Positions 10,233-22,849 are shown, counted from the stretch's first letter. The stretch is DNA of 64,000 nucleotides from Bolinopsis microptera (GCF_026151205.1 NC_087084.1:14741760-14805759), one strand, 5' to 3'. Numbers and translations are program-made. The notes: generated by a model not told the origin, from the sequence alone.

Positions 10233-12760
10233 ACTACAGGAAGAAGTGATGGATTCAGACGGCAAGGGGTAGGTTTAGTCCTCTCGAAGAAGACTAAATA
10301 TTCAGTGGTTTCATACGATATCAGAACGTATTCTTGCAGCGAGGCTGCACAGTCGACATATCAACATTTCGATTGTGATAGCTTATGCCCAAACAGAGGA
10401 TGCAGCAGGCGGGGTAAAAGATGACTTTTATCAGCAGTTATCTGGGGCATTTGATGAACTACCAGCTCATGACGTGAAGTTTTTAAATGCCCGCAGTGAC
10501 CAAGATAACTCAGCTTGGTCCGGTGTGATTGGTAAGCATTCCCTTCACGTTTCATCAGATGACAACGGCCTTCGACTGTAAGATTTCTGTGCGATACATC
10601 AGCTGACAATCGGTGGGACCCTTTTCCAGCATCGTGATATTCATAAAGGTAGTTGGAGGTCCCCAGATGGCCGCACAGTAAATCAGATTGACCATGTCTG
10701 TATGGTCAATTTAGAGTCAAACTTTTGGCCGTTCAAAAAATGAACGCGTCTCGTAGAATATCTCCAGCGATTGAGAATCTTAGAGATTAGTCAAAGGTTG
10801 AATATTACTGCATTGCTCTTCAAAATCGTTTTAGCTGCGCTACCAATGGAGGAGAATCTTGATGGAGAATGGACATTAGTTAGGGATACTATTAAAGAAG
10901 TGTCTATGGAGGTACTGGGTGAGCGCCCCCGGCGCAGAAAGCAGCAGCATATGTCCAGGAAACTAAAAGCCTTATTGCAGAACGCAGTAAGATCAAACAG
11001 AAGGCTCCTAGTGACAGCAACATTGAACAACAGGAGTGAATATTTTCGGGCCAACAAACTTGTTAAAAAGAGCTGCAGGAAAGACGACGAGAATTGGGCT
11101 CTTAGAGTTGCAGCAGATCTGGAAACAGCTGCTGTCCATGGCCGGCAAAGGGAAGTCTGGCAACGGATAACAACACTGTCCGGTAAGAAGAATCGGAAAT
11201 CAACTGCTGTAAGAGATAAAACTGAGAGGTTGATTGCTGATCCCTCTGCTCAGAGCTTCAGAGAGAGAGATGGGGAGAACATTTTTCGGAGCTATTAAAC
11301 CCTCCTCCCACGAATGTGGATCCGTCTGACCTGGACCATCTTGAAATGGTTCCCTGCTTTCCATATTTTAGTGATGGTGATGGTCCCCCCACTAGACTTG
11401 AGGCTTTAAACCGTCTCATAAAATTGAAGAACTACGAAAGTGCTGGGATTGACGAAATCTCTAATGAACAGTTAAAGTAAGGAGCAAGTGGTCTTGTGGA
11501 TAGGTTGAAGATATTGTTCTCTAAAGTTTGGAATTCAGAAACAGTGCCTGACGACTGGTTGAAAGGCATCGTGATAATTGTCCCGAAGAATGGTGATACA
11601 TCCTACTGCTCCAATAAGAGGGGATCACTCTTAGATCTACAGCATCTAAACTGTATCAAATCATCATATTACAACGCATGAGTGACAGTTTAGAAGGTTT
11701 GCTACGAGACAATCAGTGTGGGTTTAGGAAGAACAGGTCATACATAAACATTGATCTGATTTATTCACTCCGGACCATTATAAGATTATAGATGACTACC
11801 TTGAATATAATCTACCCATGTTTATAAATTTTGTAAACTTCAAGGCAGCTTTTGATTCGATCGACAGGAATTATATTTGGAAAGCTTTCAGTCATTAATA
11901 TTGCCTGCCATGTAAAATGTAAAAACATCCGAATTATACAGGCATTCTTTAATGGAACTGTCAGTGCTGTCGGGCACAATGGTGAATTGTAAGAATGGTT
12001 TGAAGTAAGTTCTGGCAGTGGCAAAGGGGACATTCAGGGTCCCCCACTTTTTAATGTCTGCCTCAATGTGGCTGCTGAGAGAACAGAAAGCATCAAAGTG
12101 GTGTCTCAGGGAGCGGTTCTTCAAAGATCCATCAGTCCGCTTGTTGATGATATCACTGTGTTAGATACGGATTATGCAGATGACATGGCTGTACTGGATA
12201 GCAGCGAGGAAGGTCTTCAAGAAACAACTGAACTTTTGTGTATGTATGGTGCCCAGTGAGCCCTCAGAATCAATGGTAAAAAGACTGACGCTATGGTAAT
12301 TGGTAAAGCAACCTCTCAACGCCCATACACGAAAGTCGAAAGAAGACACTGTGAACATTACTGTTGAAGACACGCCAGTGCAGCAAGTAAGTGACTTTAC
12401 GTACTTAGGTACAATTATTTCCAACGACGGCACTATCGACCGTGAGCTGTCTGTTAGGATTCAGAAAGGTTCCGGAGCCTTCAACCAACTCAGTAATATA
12501 TGGAAAAACCGCAACATCAGGTCTTATACAAAGATCAGGATTTATAAGGCAGCGGTTTTGACAATATTGTTATATGGTAGTGAGGTTTGGAACACAACCA
12601 AAAAGCAGCTACATCGCTTTGAGGTGTTCCGTAAGCGTTGCTTGAGGAGAATACTTAGGATAAGATGGCTAGTGACCGTAAACACTGGAGGGAGACATAA
12701 ACGGGAGTTCGTTGGTGCAGGCCACTCGAATGATTGAGGAGACCTAATCAAGTACATGTA
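10233..12760 (+). pseudogene. Decayed second copy of the RTE-like LINE
   Basis: Blocks of the 5889-9137 protein recur in order but in shifting frames with stops. They include RQGVGLVLSKK-like endonuclease residues near 10250, a QMYVIAYAQTED-type block (about 10375), EVLGERPRRRKQQHMSRK (10915), LKGIVIIVPKNGDTS (11560), VNFKAAFDSIDR (about 11835), YADDMAVLDSSEEGLQETTEL (about 12170) and ILLYGSEVWNTTKKQ (12560). It ends at GAGHSND, matching the end of the intact copy, and the 3' flank 'gaggagacct' is shared. Many substitutions and indels indicate that it is older than the intact element. Confidence 0.9.
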
Positions 12761-13510
12761 AGTAATCTGGGGTACATACTCCCAGTAACTCCAGATCTAA
12801 CCCATTTTTAGGTCAATCATATTTTATCCATGGATCACATCACTAATTAATCGTTCCTAATTGGCAACGTAAGCTTCAACTTCAAGCTTGAACAGGATTA
12901 AACAGGATTAAAAATAAATTTGTCAATGAGAGCCCTAAACTCACGTCAATCAATATAGAAATAAATAAATACATAATGTGCAAGAGTGTTCTTGAAATAA
13001 AAATTGTAAAAATCATAAAAATTTAACTTCGTCACATCTTTGTTGAAAGAGAAACAAGTGCGAATAAAATAATTTAATTCCCATGAGCATGTTCCAAAAT
13101 GATATGATATGATGATATGAATTAGTAACCGAATATCAACAGTTCAGTGTCAAAATGAAATGAAATGAAGCTCGACTTGACCGTCCATGTTAATTATTTG
13201 ATGACGGTGGGTAAGATCACTTGGTTCTTCTAAGTTGGGCTGTCAACAGGGTAGATCAAATTTACGGCGAGTCATTAACAAAGGTCACTTGGTTGCGTAT
13301 TTTGGAAGCCCTGTACTACCAGTATATATATTCAGTCATCAATGAATCAATTGGGTCGAAAAACAAGTTGATATATATATCTGAACCCGTTTACCTTGGA
13401 TGGAGCCCATGAAGCATAGAAGAAAGATCATTGTTTGACTTCATATACCTTGAAAGAAAATGTTTGCATAAGTTAAAACTTAGATTGAATCGTGATAGTC
13501 GTTAAATGAA
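12761..13510. repeat. Non-coding stretch with a minus-strand LINE 3' tail
   Basis: At about 12892-12958 the sequence 'aacaggattaaacaggatta' precedes 'atttgtcaatgagagccc'. This is the reverse complement of 49914-49979, where '(tttaatcctg)n' ends a LINE 3' UTR. It therefore marks the 3' end of a 5'-truncated minus-strand LINE. 'gatatgatatgatgatatga' and 'aaatgaaatgaaatga' microsatellite tails at 13100-13170 may end other short insertions. No genes are seen. Confidence 0.6.
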
Positions 13511-13514
13511 ATAA

Positions 13515-13855
13515 TGTTAATTTATGACCGCGACGACAAGACCTACTGGTGATGCAATGATAAGACCTGCTCCGGACGCCTCAATCTGACGAACGACACT
13601 ACTGTGACCAGTACGAAGACTCATTCCCACCCTCCTACTCCTGCAGCAAACTCTGTCTACACAGCAAAGCAGAACATGATACGGAAAGCTTCCGATACTG
13701 ACCTCTCTACGAAACACCTAATTGCTGACGCTGTTGGACCCCTCTCTTTCGAAGCCATGTCAAAACTCAACTGTCAGCAGGAATCCCTCACTAAGATGGC
13801 ACGTGGAAGATCAACCAGAAGATGCTCAGACAACCACCTCCTCCCCGACTGAAGA
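13515..13855 (+). pseudogene. FLYWCH zinc-finger domain relic with in-frame TGA
   Basis: One frame reads LIYDRDDKTYW, TGA stop, CNDKTCSGRLNLTND, then THSHPP. This is the second half of a FLYWCH-type zinc finger, whose pattern is YWxCxxxxCxxR...HxH. The TGA replaces the residue between W and C. The frame then continues (ATG 13604) for 82 codons of the low-complexity region usual after such domains (STKHLIADAVGPL). FLYWCH domains occur in transposon-derived and host proteins. No other part of a transposase was found. Residual short fragment. Confidence 0.6.
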
Positions 13856-14049
13856 AGTGGATCGATTACGACCGTCGCTTGAACGTTGTGATTGATTGCT
13901 ACGATGATTATGACAGAATGGACTATTTGAAGTGTATTGGAACAATGATTTTGAATTGAATATTGTGAGTGTAATCTTTAATGAAATATTTTTGATTTAA
14001 TATTTAACCCCAATACTCATACGCGACTACACTCTTGTCATTAAAACTG

Positions 14050-14625
14050 TTAAAAAAAGTTCTTTTGGTTTAGTTCGTGAATTTTTGTAGAGTGGAGAGT
14101 GGGATTCGCATCTCCAAGTTCACCAAAAGGGATGGAGCCCTGAACGTTACAATAAAAAACTGAGAAGTTTCCCGGGGGTCCTGGATTTTTCATGCTAGGG
14201 TTACAAATAAAGATAAGGAGAAAATTGATGAGTAGTATCCAAAGGTAAAGTGATGCAGTTATATTTTGTAGACATGGGATTAAACCTCGTTTGGGATTGT
14301 ATTTAACAAACAACGTATGTAGTGTTTTACCTCTAATAGATAAGCTATTCATTGTACGTCTAATTGCAATACCAATGATAACAAGGTAGAAATTGCAAAG
14401 TAAATTACCAAGACTGTTAATATTTAGTAGGAGGGGAAATTTAATAAGCTGGATCAATTTAGCAGGATTTGTAGGCGGGTTTTCAGAAACACAGGTGGTA
14501 AAACAGGGTAACATAACAAGGAAGAAATAATAGTACAGAAAAGCAAGACATATGAACGGGTGTGGAATATATTGCTGGATTCTTTGTTCTCTTCTTGTTT
14601 GAGTGGCTATCATTGAAGTAGCCAA
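14050..14625 (-). pseudogene. LINE ORF2 amino-terminal fragment
   Basis: The 191-codon frame has hydrophobic leader segments and ends in NPSMKNPGPP, FSVFYCNVQGSIPFGEL and a LHSTKIHELN block. That is the start of the APE endonuclease domain of CR1/L2-like LINEs. After HELN the frame reaches a stop, so the rest of the endonuclease and the RT are absent. LINE insertions usually lose 5' sequence, so a retained 5' end with a lost 3' end points to a later deletion or rearrangement. Confidence 0.6.
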
Positions 14626-14629
14626 TACG

Positions 14630-15830
14630 TTTTCTATATCGTATTTTGTTTTATAAATGGAGTATTATTATTAAACGATGCAATTAGGGGACTGTAATTA
14701 GAATGACTGATAAGTGTAGAGCCGAGATTACTGATAAGGCGAAATGTTGTATGACGTGTTCTGAAATTGTTATGTTGGCTTAATTTGAAATATGGTTGCA
14801 GATCAGTCCTTTTACATATTGATCATAGTAATCTTATTTGTTTAATTCTCAGTCGAAACCGCAACTGTTTATATAGTTATAACATAGATCTAAAAATGGA
14901 GGTCTTAGAGGTAACGGTCCTTTACGAAATCTTAAGCTTAGTAAAATTAAATTTATCCAGCATGTCGAGAGTACAGATTTTCCAGTGTTATTCAAATGTA
15001 AGCTAAATAAATAAAACTAATGTACTATGACATTTGAAATAGGTGTTCTATTTAAACATTATTCCTGTCAGAACGTTGAATGAATATCAATAAAAAGCGT
15101 TGAGTTAAGCCTGGCAAACGATAAAAGGTGGACTAGCTAATAATGATATCGTGTCATGAAGTTCAGCAAAGTAGACGACTATAATACATGGCTCATAATA
15201 AGCATTGTCATACGTTGTATGACCCGCCGCGCACGAAGTGCGCGGCTCCCCCTGTAGCGTCTACTATAGTGAAGCGACCGTGGGGGTCACCACGTGATAC
15301 AAAATAAACAATGCAATTGCTTGTATCACGTCGAGACCCCCGGCCATTGTCGTGACCCCCATTGTCGTTTCACCCCTTGGGAAAAACCATTTGTGACGAA
15401 TTAAGGCAAAACGATACAAAATCATGGCTCCAGCTCTTATCTGTCTTATAGGAAAAAGTGTTTGTGAGTTCCGTTGCTAAGAGCAACAGAATCAAAAATG
15501 TAATTCAAAGTCATCCGATACCCCATTCACTGCTTTAATTTAGCATACCAGTACCAAATGGAGAACTGATGGAAAGTTCTACGAAATAGCGCGCGCCGGG
15601 CCAGACCTTTATTTTTTAACAATGGTCAAATATGTTAACCGATTCCGATGAAGTGAGCGGTCATGTCATTGGTCATTAATTAAATATACTTTTAAACTGT
15701 TAAATGACGTAGCCCATTGGCATTAGCTGGGAAAACTCCCTGAATACATAATATGTGCGTATTCCCAGCAATCCTGACTGGCTGGCGATAATACTACAGG
15801 TAATTGCGTCTTCACACTTACACTCACTAG
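14630..15830. other. Non-coding stretch with a GC-rich foldback at 15230-15365
   Basis: No gene is supported. At 15270-15345 'gcgaccgtgggggtcac' and 'cacgtgatacaa' are followed by inverted 'ttgtatcacgt' and 'gacccccattgtcg', a foldback element. A fragment of the same family ('gacccccacggtcgtttca') lies at 27649-27668. Part of the 'tagcgcgcgccgggccaga' repeat is at about 15588-15607. Confidence 0.5.
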
Positions 15831-15831
15831 T

Positions 15832-16811
15832 CAGTGTAATAAACGCCAAGCGCGAGCACAGAATTTTTTTTTCTCCGATTGTACAAAATTTTATACCAAT
15901 GTTTTAGTCAAGATGTAAATAAACTCCAGTGTGACCTCTGTACTGCACTGTTACTGCTAGGAAGGCATTCTTTTTATTTTACGTACAAGCTATAAACAAT
16001 AGGTTATTTTACGGATGTAGTATATCTAAGATTTTATCCAGTATGTATATATACAATAATTATACATGCTGGATAAAATCTTAGACTTAAACTTATGGCT
16101 CTGAACTTGTACTCACCGGCCTCACTATAGTTTAGTATGGTTTAAGTAGATAATAAAGTTAGTAGCTGAAAAAATAAGCATGAAACCTGCAACTTAAAGT
16201 CCTTAAAGTCTGATAATAAAATTCTGGTGCAAATAGTATTGGATCCCAAAAGAGTTGCGAAAATAACAAGAGAGCTTTTCGAATATGTTGCACGGAAATC
16301 TGACCGAAAGGACCGTGGCCGTACTGCAAAAAGAAAAGGTTCGCCAATTTGTTGTTTGCTGAGAATAAGAACCATATGCTTTTTGCAAGAATTAGCGCTG
16401 GCGCGCGCGCTAAATTTATTATGTGTATGTAAAAAGTTGATGCGTTAACACTTTGATCTGAACGTGAACTCTTCGTAGCGCGGATCACTGGGATTTTCAT
16501 TTTGAAATAACTCGCATACCAATGCAGGAATTCATAATATGAAGGTGTAGGACTCATAACACATTGATGAGATAAATATTGGTATCAAAATTTTACAAAA
16601 AACCTCGTTCGGAGGATGGTAAGAAAACGTTTTTACACATTGACAGTCAAAAACAAAAAAAAATAATATCAGTGTCAAATAAAGCGAGTGAAAATTGCTA
16701 CCAGTACCCGGTAGTTTTCAATGCTTCCGTATCCCCCGCACACTTTAAAAAGCATACAAACGATATCCGGACAAAAAAATTCTGTGCTCGCGCTTGGCGC
16801 TTATTACACTG
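15832..16811. mobile_element. Non-autonomous DNA transposon with long terminal inverted repeats
   Basis: Near-perfect inverted repeats of about 44 bp flank 980 bp. The left end starts CAGTGTAATAAACGCCAAGC and continues 'gcgagcacagaattttttt'. The right end is its reverse complement with one base difference (GCGC for CGTT region). The interior has only short frames that match nothing I know, so it is probably non-autonomous. Flanking bases ('tcactagt' against 'actacaca') do not give a convincing target duplication. Confidence 0.7.
16024..16085 (+). repeat. Hairpin of about 25 bp stem inside the 15832-16811 element
   Basis: 'ctaagattttatccagtatg' followed by 'tata' pairs with 'tatacatgctggataaaatc' and 'ttag', with one T/C difference and a loop of about 10 nt. 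The size resembles a miRNA precursor, but it equally resembles a short MITE nested in the larger element. No expression evidence is available from sequence. Confidence 0.6.
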
Positions 16812-17609
16812 ACTACACAGCTTGTTGAGCTCCGCGCTCGCTCGTAAGTTCATTATTTGCACGCTTCAAACATTCCAAGAATGCAATTGCACCACGTACC
16901 ACGTGATACTGATACAATTCAGCCAATCAGAGAACAAGAATCCGCAAATTTAAAGCTGCGCACTTTTGTAAGGCCCAAAATAAGACTTTTCGCGATAATT
17001 CAAAATCTATAATGTCCCTAATTGTCCTCCTCTAAGATGAGAAATAGTAATACGTACGGTACGTACCTTTAAAAATAGCTGTACGGTACGTACTTTTAAA
17101 CTTGGCTGAAAGGTAGTGCTTGCAATTGCAAAAAAATATGCACAATAACCACGTTCACACGACAACTTTCATGGAAGCTGAATTCGCTCATCGCTGCATT
17201 TCAATTTATACGTACCATTAGATTTAGAAGTAGAACAGTTGTACAATACGTGCGCGCAAGAATGTTCCATAAAGGTTGGAACATGTGACATTGGATTTGG
17301 CGCTTTGAACTATAAGTATGGTGGTTGAAAAAGTTGGCAGATGTTGTTTACGCGATTTTGAGCGCATCCTCATTGTGTGAAACAAACTTTAGAGACTTCG
17401 AATATCTTATGAATAAAAGAACTAGAAGACTGAGGCTAAAGCCTCAGCTCGCTGAAAAACTAGTGTTTATTTACTCCAATAAGCACATTAAAATGTGATA
17501 CTGATTTTATCTGTCACTGCTCATTTTATCTCTCACTGTTAATTTATTATCTTAATCCCAGAATAATTTTTAGCAACTTTCAGACACGTTTTCAAACATA
17601 ATCCAACAG
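16812..17609. other. Non-coding stretch with 'tacggtacgtac' palindromes
   Basis: No gene is supported. Around 17053-17098 the palindromic 'gtacggtacgtac' occurs twice, each followed by 'tttaaa'. Similar motifs recur at 27379-27435, so this is probably a small dispersed repeat. Confidence 0.4.
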
Positions 17610-17891
17610 CTACAGACAACTGCTGCAAGGAACTATTTCTTCCAGATGTAATGAATCGAAATTTAATAGGGTCCTTGTGCATTTTTGTCGTACCATACAG
17701 ATATGGAAGCTTTCTTTTCTCAGACTTGATTTTAATTCCATGAGACTTGAGGAAGTCTTCATGTCAGAGAATGATTTCAGGATCTTGTTAAGGTTGATAT
17801 CCTCAACATATTTATTAGTGTACTGAACTACCATGTAATTGTTACTTTTAGGTTGACTCTTCTTTGACCAAACGTATTTACATCGATACAA
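17610..17891 (-). CDS. Hypothetical 93-codon ORF, possible transposon remnant
   Basis: I do not recognise this product. It is basic and cysteine-containing (YVWSKKSQPKSNNY, VRQKCTRTLLNF, CSSCL at the end). It opens immediately beside the 17919-17991 foldback, so it may be part of a mobile element. No catalytic motif or splice site supports a host gene. Confidence 0.15.
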   Translation of the reverse strand: MYRCKYVWSKKSQPKSNNYMVVQYTNKYVEDINLNKILKSFSDMKTSSSLMELKSSLRKESFHICMVRQKCTRTLLNFDSLHLEEIVPCSSCL

Positions 17892-17915
17892 TTAGTATAA
17901 TGTAAACAAACAAAA

Positions 17916-17991
17916 CCCCGATTTACCACGAACCCCGATTTACCGCGGATGTTTCCTTTCCCCCAAACTCCGCGGTAAATCGGGGTTTTAC
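17916..17991. repeat. Foldback with 'aaccccgatttaccgcgg' arms
   Basis: 'aaccccgatttaccgcgg' (17932-17949) is followed after about 22 bases by its exact reverse complement 'ccgcggtaaatcggggtt'. A diverged extra copy of the left arm ('aaccccgatttaccacg') sits just before it at about 17916. It is probably the terminus or remnant of a DNA transposon. Confidence 0.75.
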
Positions 17992-18940
17992 TGTATTTAA
18001 AAAGTTTCGATTCCGCAATAATTTCCGTTCACAAATTAGTTGGGATCATGATTCATACATATCAAATTCTGCATACATGTATATATTGATATTGTATAAC
18101 TCAATCTATAGCATATAATAAGACGGGTGTACTCATCAATTAATTTGGTTTAAACACTACTTTATTTAGCTCCTTATTATATTTGAAATCCGAATTGAAT
18201 ATTATTTATGAGAGTCAAATTTCTGTTGATCCCACGTTTGATTACGATGTTGTCACATTGAAACGTTGAATAATTCCTTTCCTCCTTATTTTATTTTTCA
18301 TAAATATCTTATCATAAATATCTTATCAGGAGCAAAGAAAAACAGTCCTGGCTGTTCAAGAACCCTAACAGGGCCGGAACACACAACCAGTGATAGCAGG
18401 AAATACAACAAGCAGTGGCGTAACAACAAAAAGAACTAGAGGGATAGAACAGGTTACCACTTCCTGCAAAGAAGAAGAATAAAAAACATTCCCCCCATCT
18501 CACGTGCAGGCAGATTAAAAATCTTACTGTTATCTATATTTTGAGACCTCATGTGGCGTGTTTTTCTGCTTTTTATACTTATAATACTAAAGATTCTGCA
18601 GTCTTAACTCTTATACTTTTCAAGTAAAAATAATTGACTTCGGTAAAATTGTAATATATTGCCGACTCGCTATAAAGGTTTAAAACATGAGTGATTGTTG
18701 GTTGTAAAGTGCTAAGTATTTTTCCTTCTTAAATGGCTATATAAAAAGGCTTGTTATATTAGCCGGAGTTTAGCAGCTCTGAAACAACCTTATGATAGAG
18801 CGCACAAATACAGAGCAGCTGTTATGAACAGTAAACTAATAGCCATTTAACGGCCGTGATCATGTCGTTACGATCATACATAATAGCCGTCTCAGCTTTT
18901 TTAGCCGGTTAATTAGTTTACCGGCTTACGCAGTGGGAGA
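17992..18940. other. Non-coding stretch
   Basis: I see no supportable gene or RNA. 'gcagtggcgtaacaac' at about 18413 resembles one end of the 36367-36711 MITE family (CAGTGGCGTAACGAAGGG), but no matching opposite end is nearby. Confidence 0.4.
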
Positions 18941-18944
18941 TTTA

Positions 18945-19986
18945 TAATTCGCATCGTTTTGTCGTTTTAGAACCTAGAAATAGTGCTCAAAGCTGGATTT
19001 GTGGTTAAGTTTTGTAGTTGGAAAGTGTTTTTAATGTAGAGTGGGAGCTCTTAGGATTTATAATTGGCATCATTTAGTCGTTTCAGAACCCAGAAATAGT
19101 GCTCAAAGCTGGTTTTGTGTTTAAGTTTTGTAGTTGGAAAGTGTTTTTAATGTAGAGTACTGGGAGATCTGAGGATTTATTATTCGCATCATTTAGCCGT
19201 CTCATAACCTAGAAATAGTGCTCAGAGCTGGTTTTGTGGTTAAGTTTTGTAGTTGGAAAGTGTTTTTAATGTAGAGTACTGGGAGCTCTGAGGATTTATA
19301 ATTGGCATCATTTAGCCGTCTCATAACCTAGAAATAGTGCTCAGAGCTGGTTTTGTGGTTAAGTTTTGTAGTTGGAAAGTGTTTTTAATGTAGAGTACTG
19401 GGAGATCTGAGGATTTATTATTCGCATCATTTAGCCGTCTCATAACCTAGAAATAGTGCTCAGAGCTGGTTTTGTGGTTAAGTTTTGTAGTTGGAAAGTG
19501 TTTTTAATGTAGAGTACTGGGAGCTCTGAGGATTTATAATTGGCATCATTTAGTTGTTTCAGAACCTAGAAATAGTGCTCAGAGCTGGTTTTGTGGTTAA
19601 GTTTTGTAGTTGGAAAGTGTTTTTAATGTAGAGTACTGGGAGCTCTGAGGATTTATAATTGGCATCATTTAGCCGTCTCATAACCTAGAAATAGTGCTCA
19701 GAGCTGGTTTTGTGGTTAAGTTTTGTAGTTGGAAAGTGTTTTTAATGTAGAGTACTGGGAGATCTGAGGATTTATTATTCGCATCATTTAGCCGTCTCAT
19801 AACCTAGAAATAGTGCTCAGAGCTGGTTTTGTGGTTAAGTTTTGTAGTTGGAAAGTGTTTTTAATGTAGAGTACTGGGAGCTCTGAGGATTTATTATTCG
19901 CATCATTTAGCCGTCTCATAACCTAGAAATGGTGCTCAAAGCTGGTTTAGTGGTTAAGTTTTGTAGTTGGAAAGTGTTTTTAATGT
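18945..19986 (+). repeat. Tandem repeat, unit about 119 bp, about nine copies
   Basis: The unit contains 'gtagttggaaagtgttttta', 'gtactgggagctctgaggat', 'ggcatcatttagccgtctca' and 'tagaaatagtgctcagagct'. Copies alternate between 'gggagctctgaggatttataattggc' and 'gggagatctgaggatttattattcgc' versions, suggesting a higher-order two-unit repeat of about 238 bp. The array ends where unrelated 'cgtgttcggtgttttataac' begins. No coding potential. Confidence 0.9.
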
Positions 19987-20218
19987 CGTGTTCGGTGTTT
20001 TATAACTCCCGACATGGCTGCACAACAGTCTCCCTTAAGAACACTTTCCACTGTTAATACAAATTATCATTTACGATCGTTGTTCTACCAATCTGCCTTA
20101 ATAAATTCGTTCATGAATTCATACACTGTAAGTGTAGACTGTATTATTAGTGCCGTACATTTGATTAGCAATTTACTGGGCATGCGACTTAATTGTGCCA
20201 TGATGTTGATAGTTGCCA

Positions 20219-20374
20219 AATTTCGGTAACAAATTAGGACTTAATTTGAGTTTACTGCACGCGCGATGAATAATTTGTGTTTATAGAGATCTGCGGCACG
20301 TTATCAGGTTAACCAATGAAATCACGGCGTTTTCGTCACGTGACAGTCGACTGTAGAGTGATTAATTATCATCC
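20219..20374 (+). repeat. Dispersed repeat, copy 2 (see 801-954)
   Basis: Nearly identical to 801-954. The Penelope-like insertion begins only 18 bases past its end. The paired copies set a clear repeat edge at 'attaattatcatcc'. Confidence 0.75.
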
Positions 20375-20811
20375 TAATAATTTATGTCTCTGATATCTGG
20401 ATATTATCCGGTTGGAAGAGACAAGGACAAGTGAAACAAGGAAGTTAGGAGTAAGGGCAAATTTTCGGCGTCAACGCCATCTTCAGGCTAAAATTGTTAT
20501 AAATGTTAGTACATAATAAATGCTTCTATACTAGTTAAAATGCTAAATTAAAATTACACACACTGAATACAGGTTACATCAAATGGTATTATATATTACA
20601 TTGAAAATAGTGATGTACACACGTTTTACACTCTGTCCAAGTACATAATATCTACTGAACAGCAGGGTCGTGTGCTATTTGTTTAAATTTGTCTTTGAAT
20701 ATGTTGTAAAAGAAATCCCTTAAGCTTCTCGCACTCTTCTTTGTTATTGATACTAGGTTTAAATAAATTAATGTAGTAAGCTTCTGTCACTTTACGTTTA
20801 ATGGTGCTATA

Positions 20812-22849
20812 TTAGTTAATTTCTAAAATATCGCAGGAAATATCTGGTTCTATGTTATCGTGAAACTCTGAATAATGAGCAGCCAACGCATTATCAGGAT
20901 AGGTTAAAGGCCTGTTGACTGCTCTTCGATGCTCTGAAAATCTATCGTGTGCTGTTCTACTCGTTTCCCCTATATATAGCTCTTGACATAATTTACACGT
21001 AACTTTGTATATGACACATTTTGGTCTGCAGTCGTGATTTGTTGTGATGAGTGGACATATGATACAGTTTGGTATGGTGCAGTGTGGTTTGTCGTGTGGT
21101 CGTGATGAACATAAGATCTCTGAGAGTTTCTTACCTGGTGTGAATATGAATTTGACCGGTAAGTTGTGTGAGAGGGCAAATTGAGTGACTTCTTTGGAAA
21201 ATGGCTCGTTGATGAATGGTAGAGTGCATGTTACGTGGTCGGTATCTTGTATGTTTGATGATGAAGGGTTATGACGTGTTGTAGGTGAGAGAGGGTGAAG
21301 TCGTCCTGTTTTGTTTATACGTCGTGGGTCTTGGTAACCGTTGTTGACCAACAAGTTGTCTACTATCTTCATGGACTCTTCTTTATACTCTGGTGTTGAT
21401 GAGCAAAAAGCAGCCGTTTTGTAGAAGTTCTTGATGGTTGCTACTTTAGTTCCCTCATTGTGGTGGCTGTTGGCGTGCAGTGTGATATTCTTTTTCTGAA
21501 TTCTTTCTGTAGAATTTGTGGTGTAGTGTTCCCTGTTTGTCGATCTTTATCTGGGTGTCGAGGAATGGGGTGAAATCCTGACGGCTTTCCGGATAGTCAA
21601 TTTCCCATTTGAGCAACTGGTCTGGGTCCTCGTTTGAGATGGACTCCACTATCCTCAGAGCTTCTTCTTTGGAGCTGGCTAGACTCCCGGCATCATCCAC
21701 GTATCTCCGGTAGAATGAGACGTGTAAATCAGTGTAAATCGATCTTCTCTCGAACATATATACTCGTACTATCGCTCCTATTGGTGATGGTTGGCACCCC
21801 ATGAAGAGACCAATTTTCTGGAGGTAGAGTCTTGAGTGATATGTAAAGTATGAGTTGGTGAAGACGAATTCAAGGATCTTGTGGATGTGCGTGAGTGTTA
21901 GACCCCAGGTGTCGAGGTCTTCCCAATGTTCTTCGGTGAGTGTAATGAGGTCTTGAATGCAGCCACTGATGTTGATGTTTGTGTACAGTGCTGTGACGTC
22001 AGCTGTGAAGAATGAGAGACCTGAGAGTTGTTGATGTGACATGTTTTGAAGCTCTTCTAGGTGAGTGTGTATATTGCTCAGGTGAGATGGAACATGATTA
22101 AGCAGAGGAGATAGAATAGATTTAACAATCCAAGCAAGCTTCTCAGAAGGGGAATTTATACAAGACACAATTGGACGTATTTTAAAATTAGAAATAATAT
22201 CTACATCTGAAACTAAGACATTACAATCAAATTTATGAGTTTTCTGTATTAAATAAATAGTCGGTAGTTGGGTATTATGTGATTTAAATAAGTCTACTGT
22301 GTTGCTGTCATAATTACACATTCTACTTATCTCTGTCCATAACACATTACTCTCAGTCTCTAGTCTCTCAGTAACCCTGTTGATGAGGCGGCTGTAGGAG
22401 ACTTCTGAGGGGTTTGCTATTGGTTGGATCCGATTTTGTCGCGTGGTGGTAGGTGCAACGTAGGTGTACGCTTCTTGCGAGGTCATGTCTGACAGATGTT
22501 TCTGCGTAATCTGCTGTTGTACTCCACTGCTCATAATCACAAACTCACCCCCCTTGTCGCTTCTCGAGAAGTGGAGTTCTTCTTTTCTTGCAATCAAGGA
22601 TTTGAGTCCCTCCCGTTGTTTTGCTGTTAGGTTAGAGGGTACTTTACTGTGTTCTAATCTGGTGTTAATGATGTAACACAGTTGGCGGAGGTGATGTTCC
22701 ATGGCGAGGTTGGTGGTGGGTGGAGCACCAGCAAACGGTCGTTGAAATGGCACGTTTTTCGACTTAATAAATGCGAAGCTGGTCGGGCATGTATCATCTG
22801 GGATCTCATCTGAAAAACAGGTTTTCCAGCTTGTCCTTGTCTCTTCCAA
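20812..22849 (-). pseudogene. Penelope-like polyprotein, 5'-truncated inverted copy (RT + GIY-YIG)
   Basis: The first frame (22849-21455) covers the reverse transcriptase, including SDKGGEFVIM, TAD-VTALYTNI, FLMGCQPSPIGA-type and the catalytic YVDD within RRYVDDAGSL. A one-base insertion near 21495 (AAGAATTCAG where the sister copy reads AAGAAGCAG) shifts the frame. The second frame (21372-20812) carries the CxxC-rich linker and the GIY-YIG nuclease: VIYKVTCKLCQELYIGETSR...RFSEHRR. The N-terminus is missing, because sequence upstream of WKTCFSDEIPDD is replaced by terminal-repeat DNA. With truncation plus frameshift it is not functional. Confidence 0.9.
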
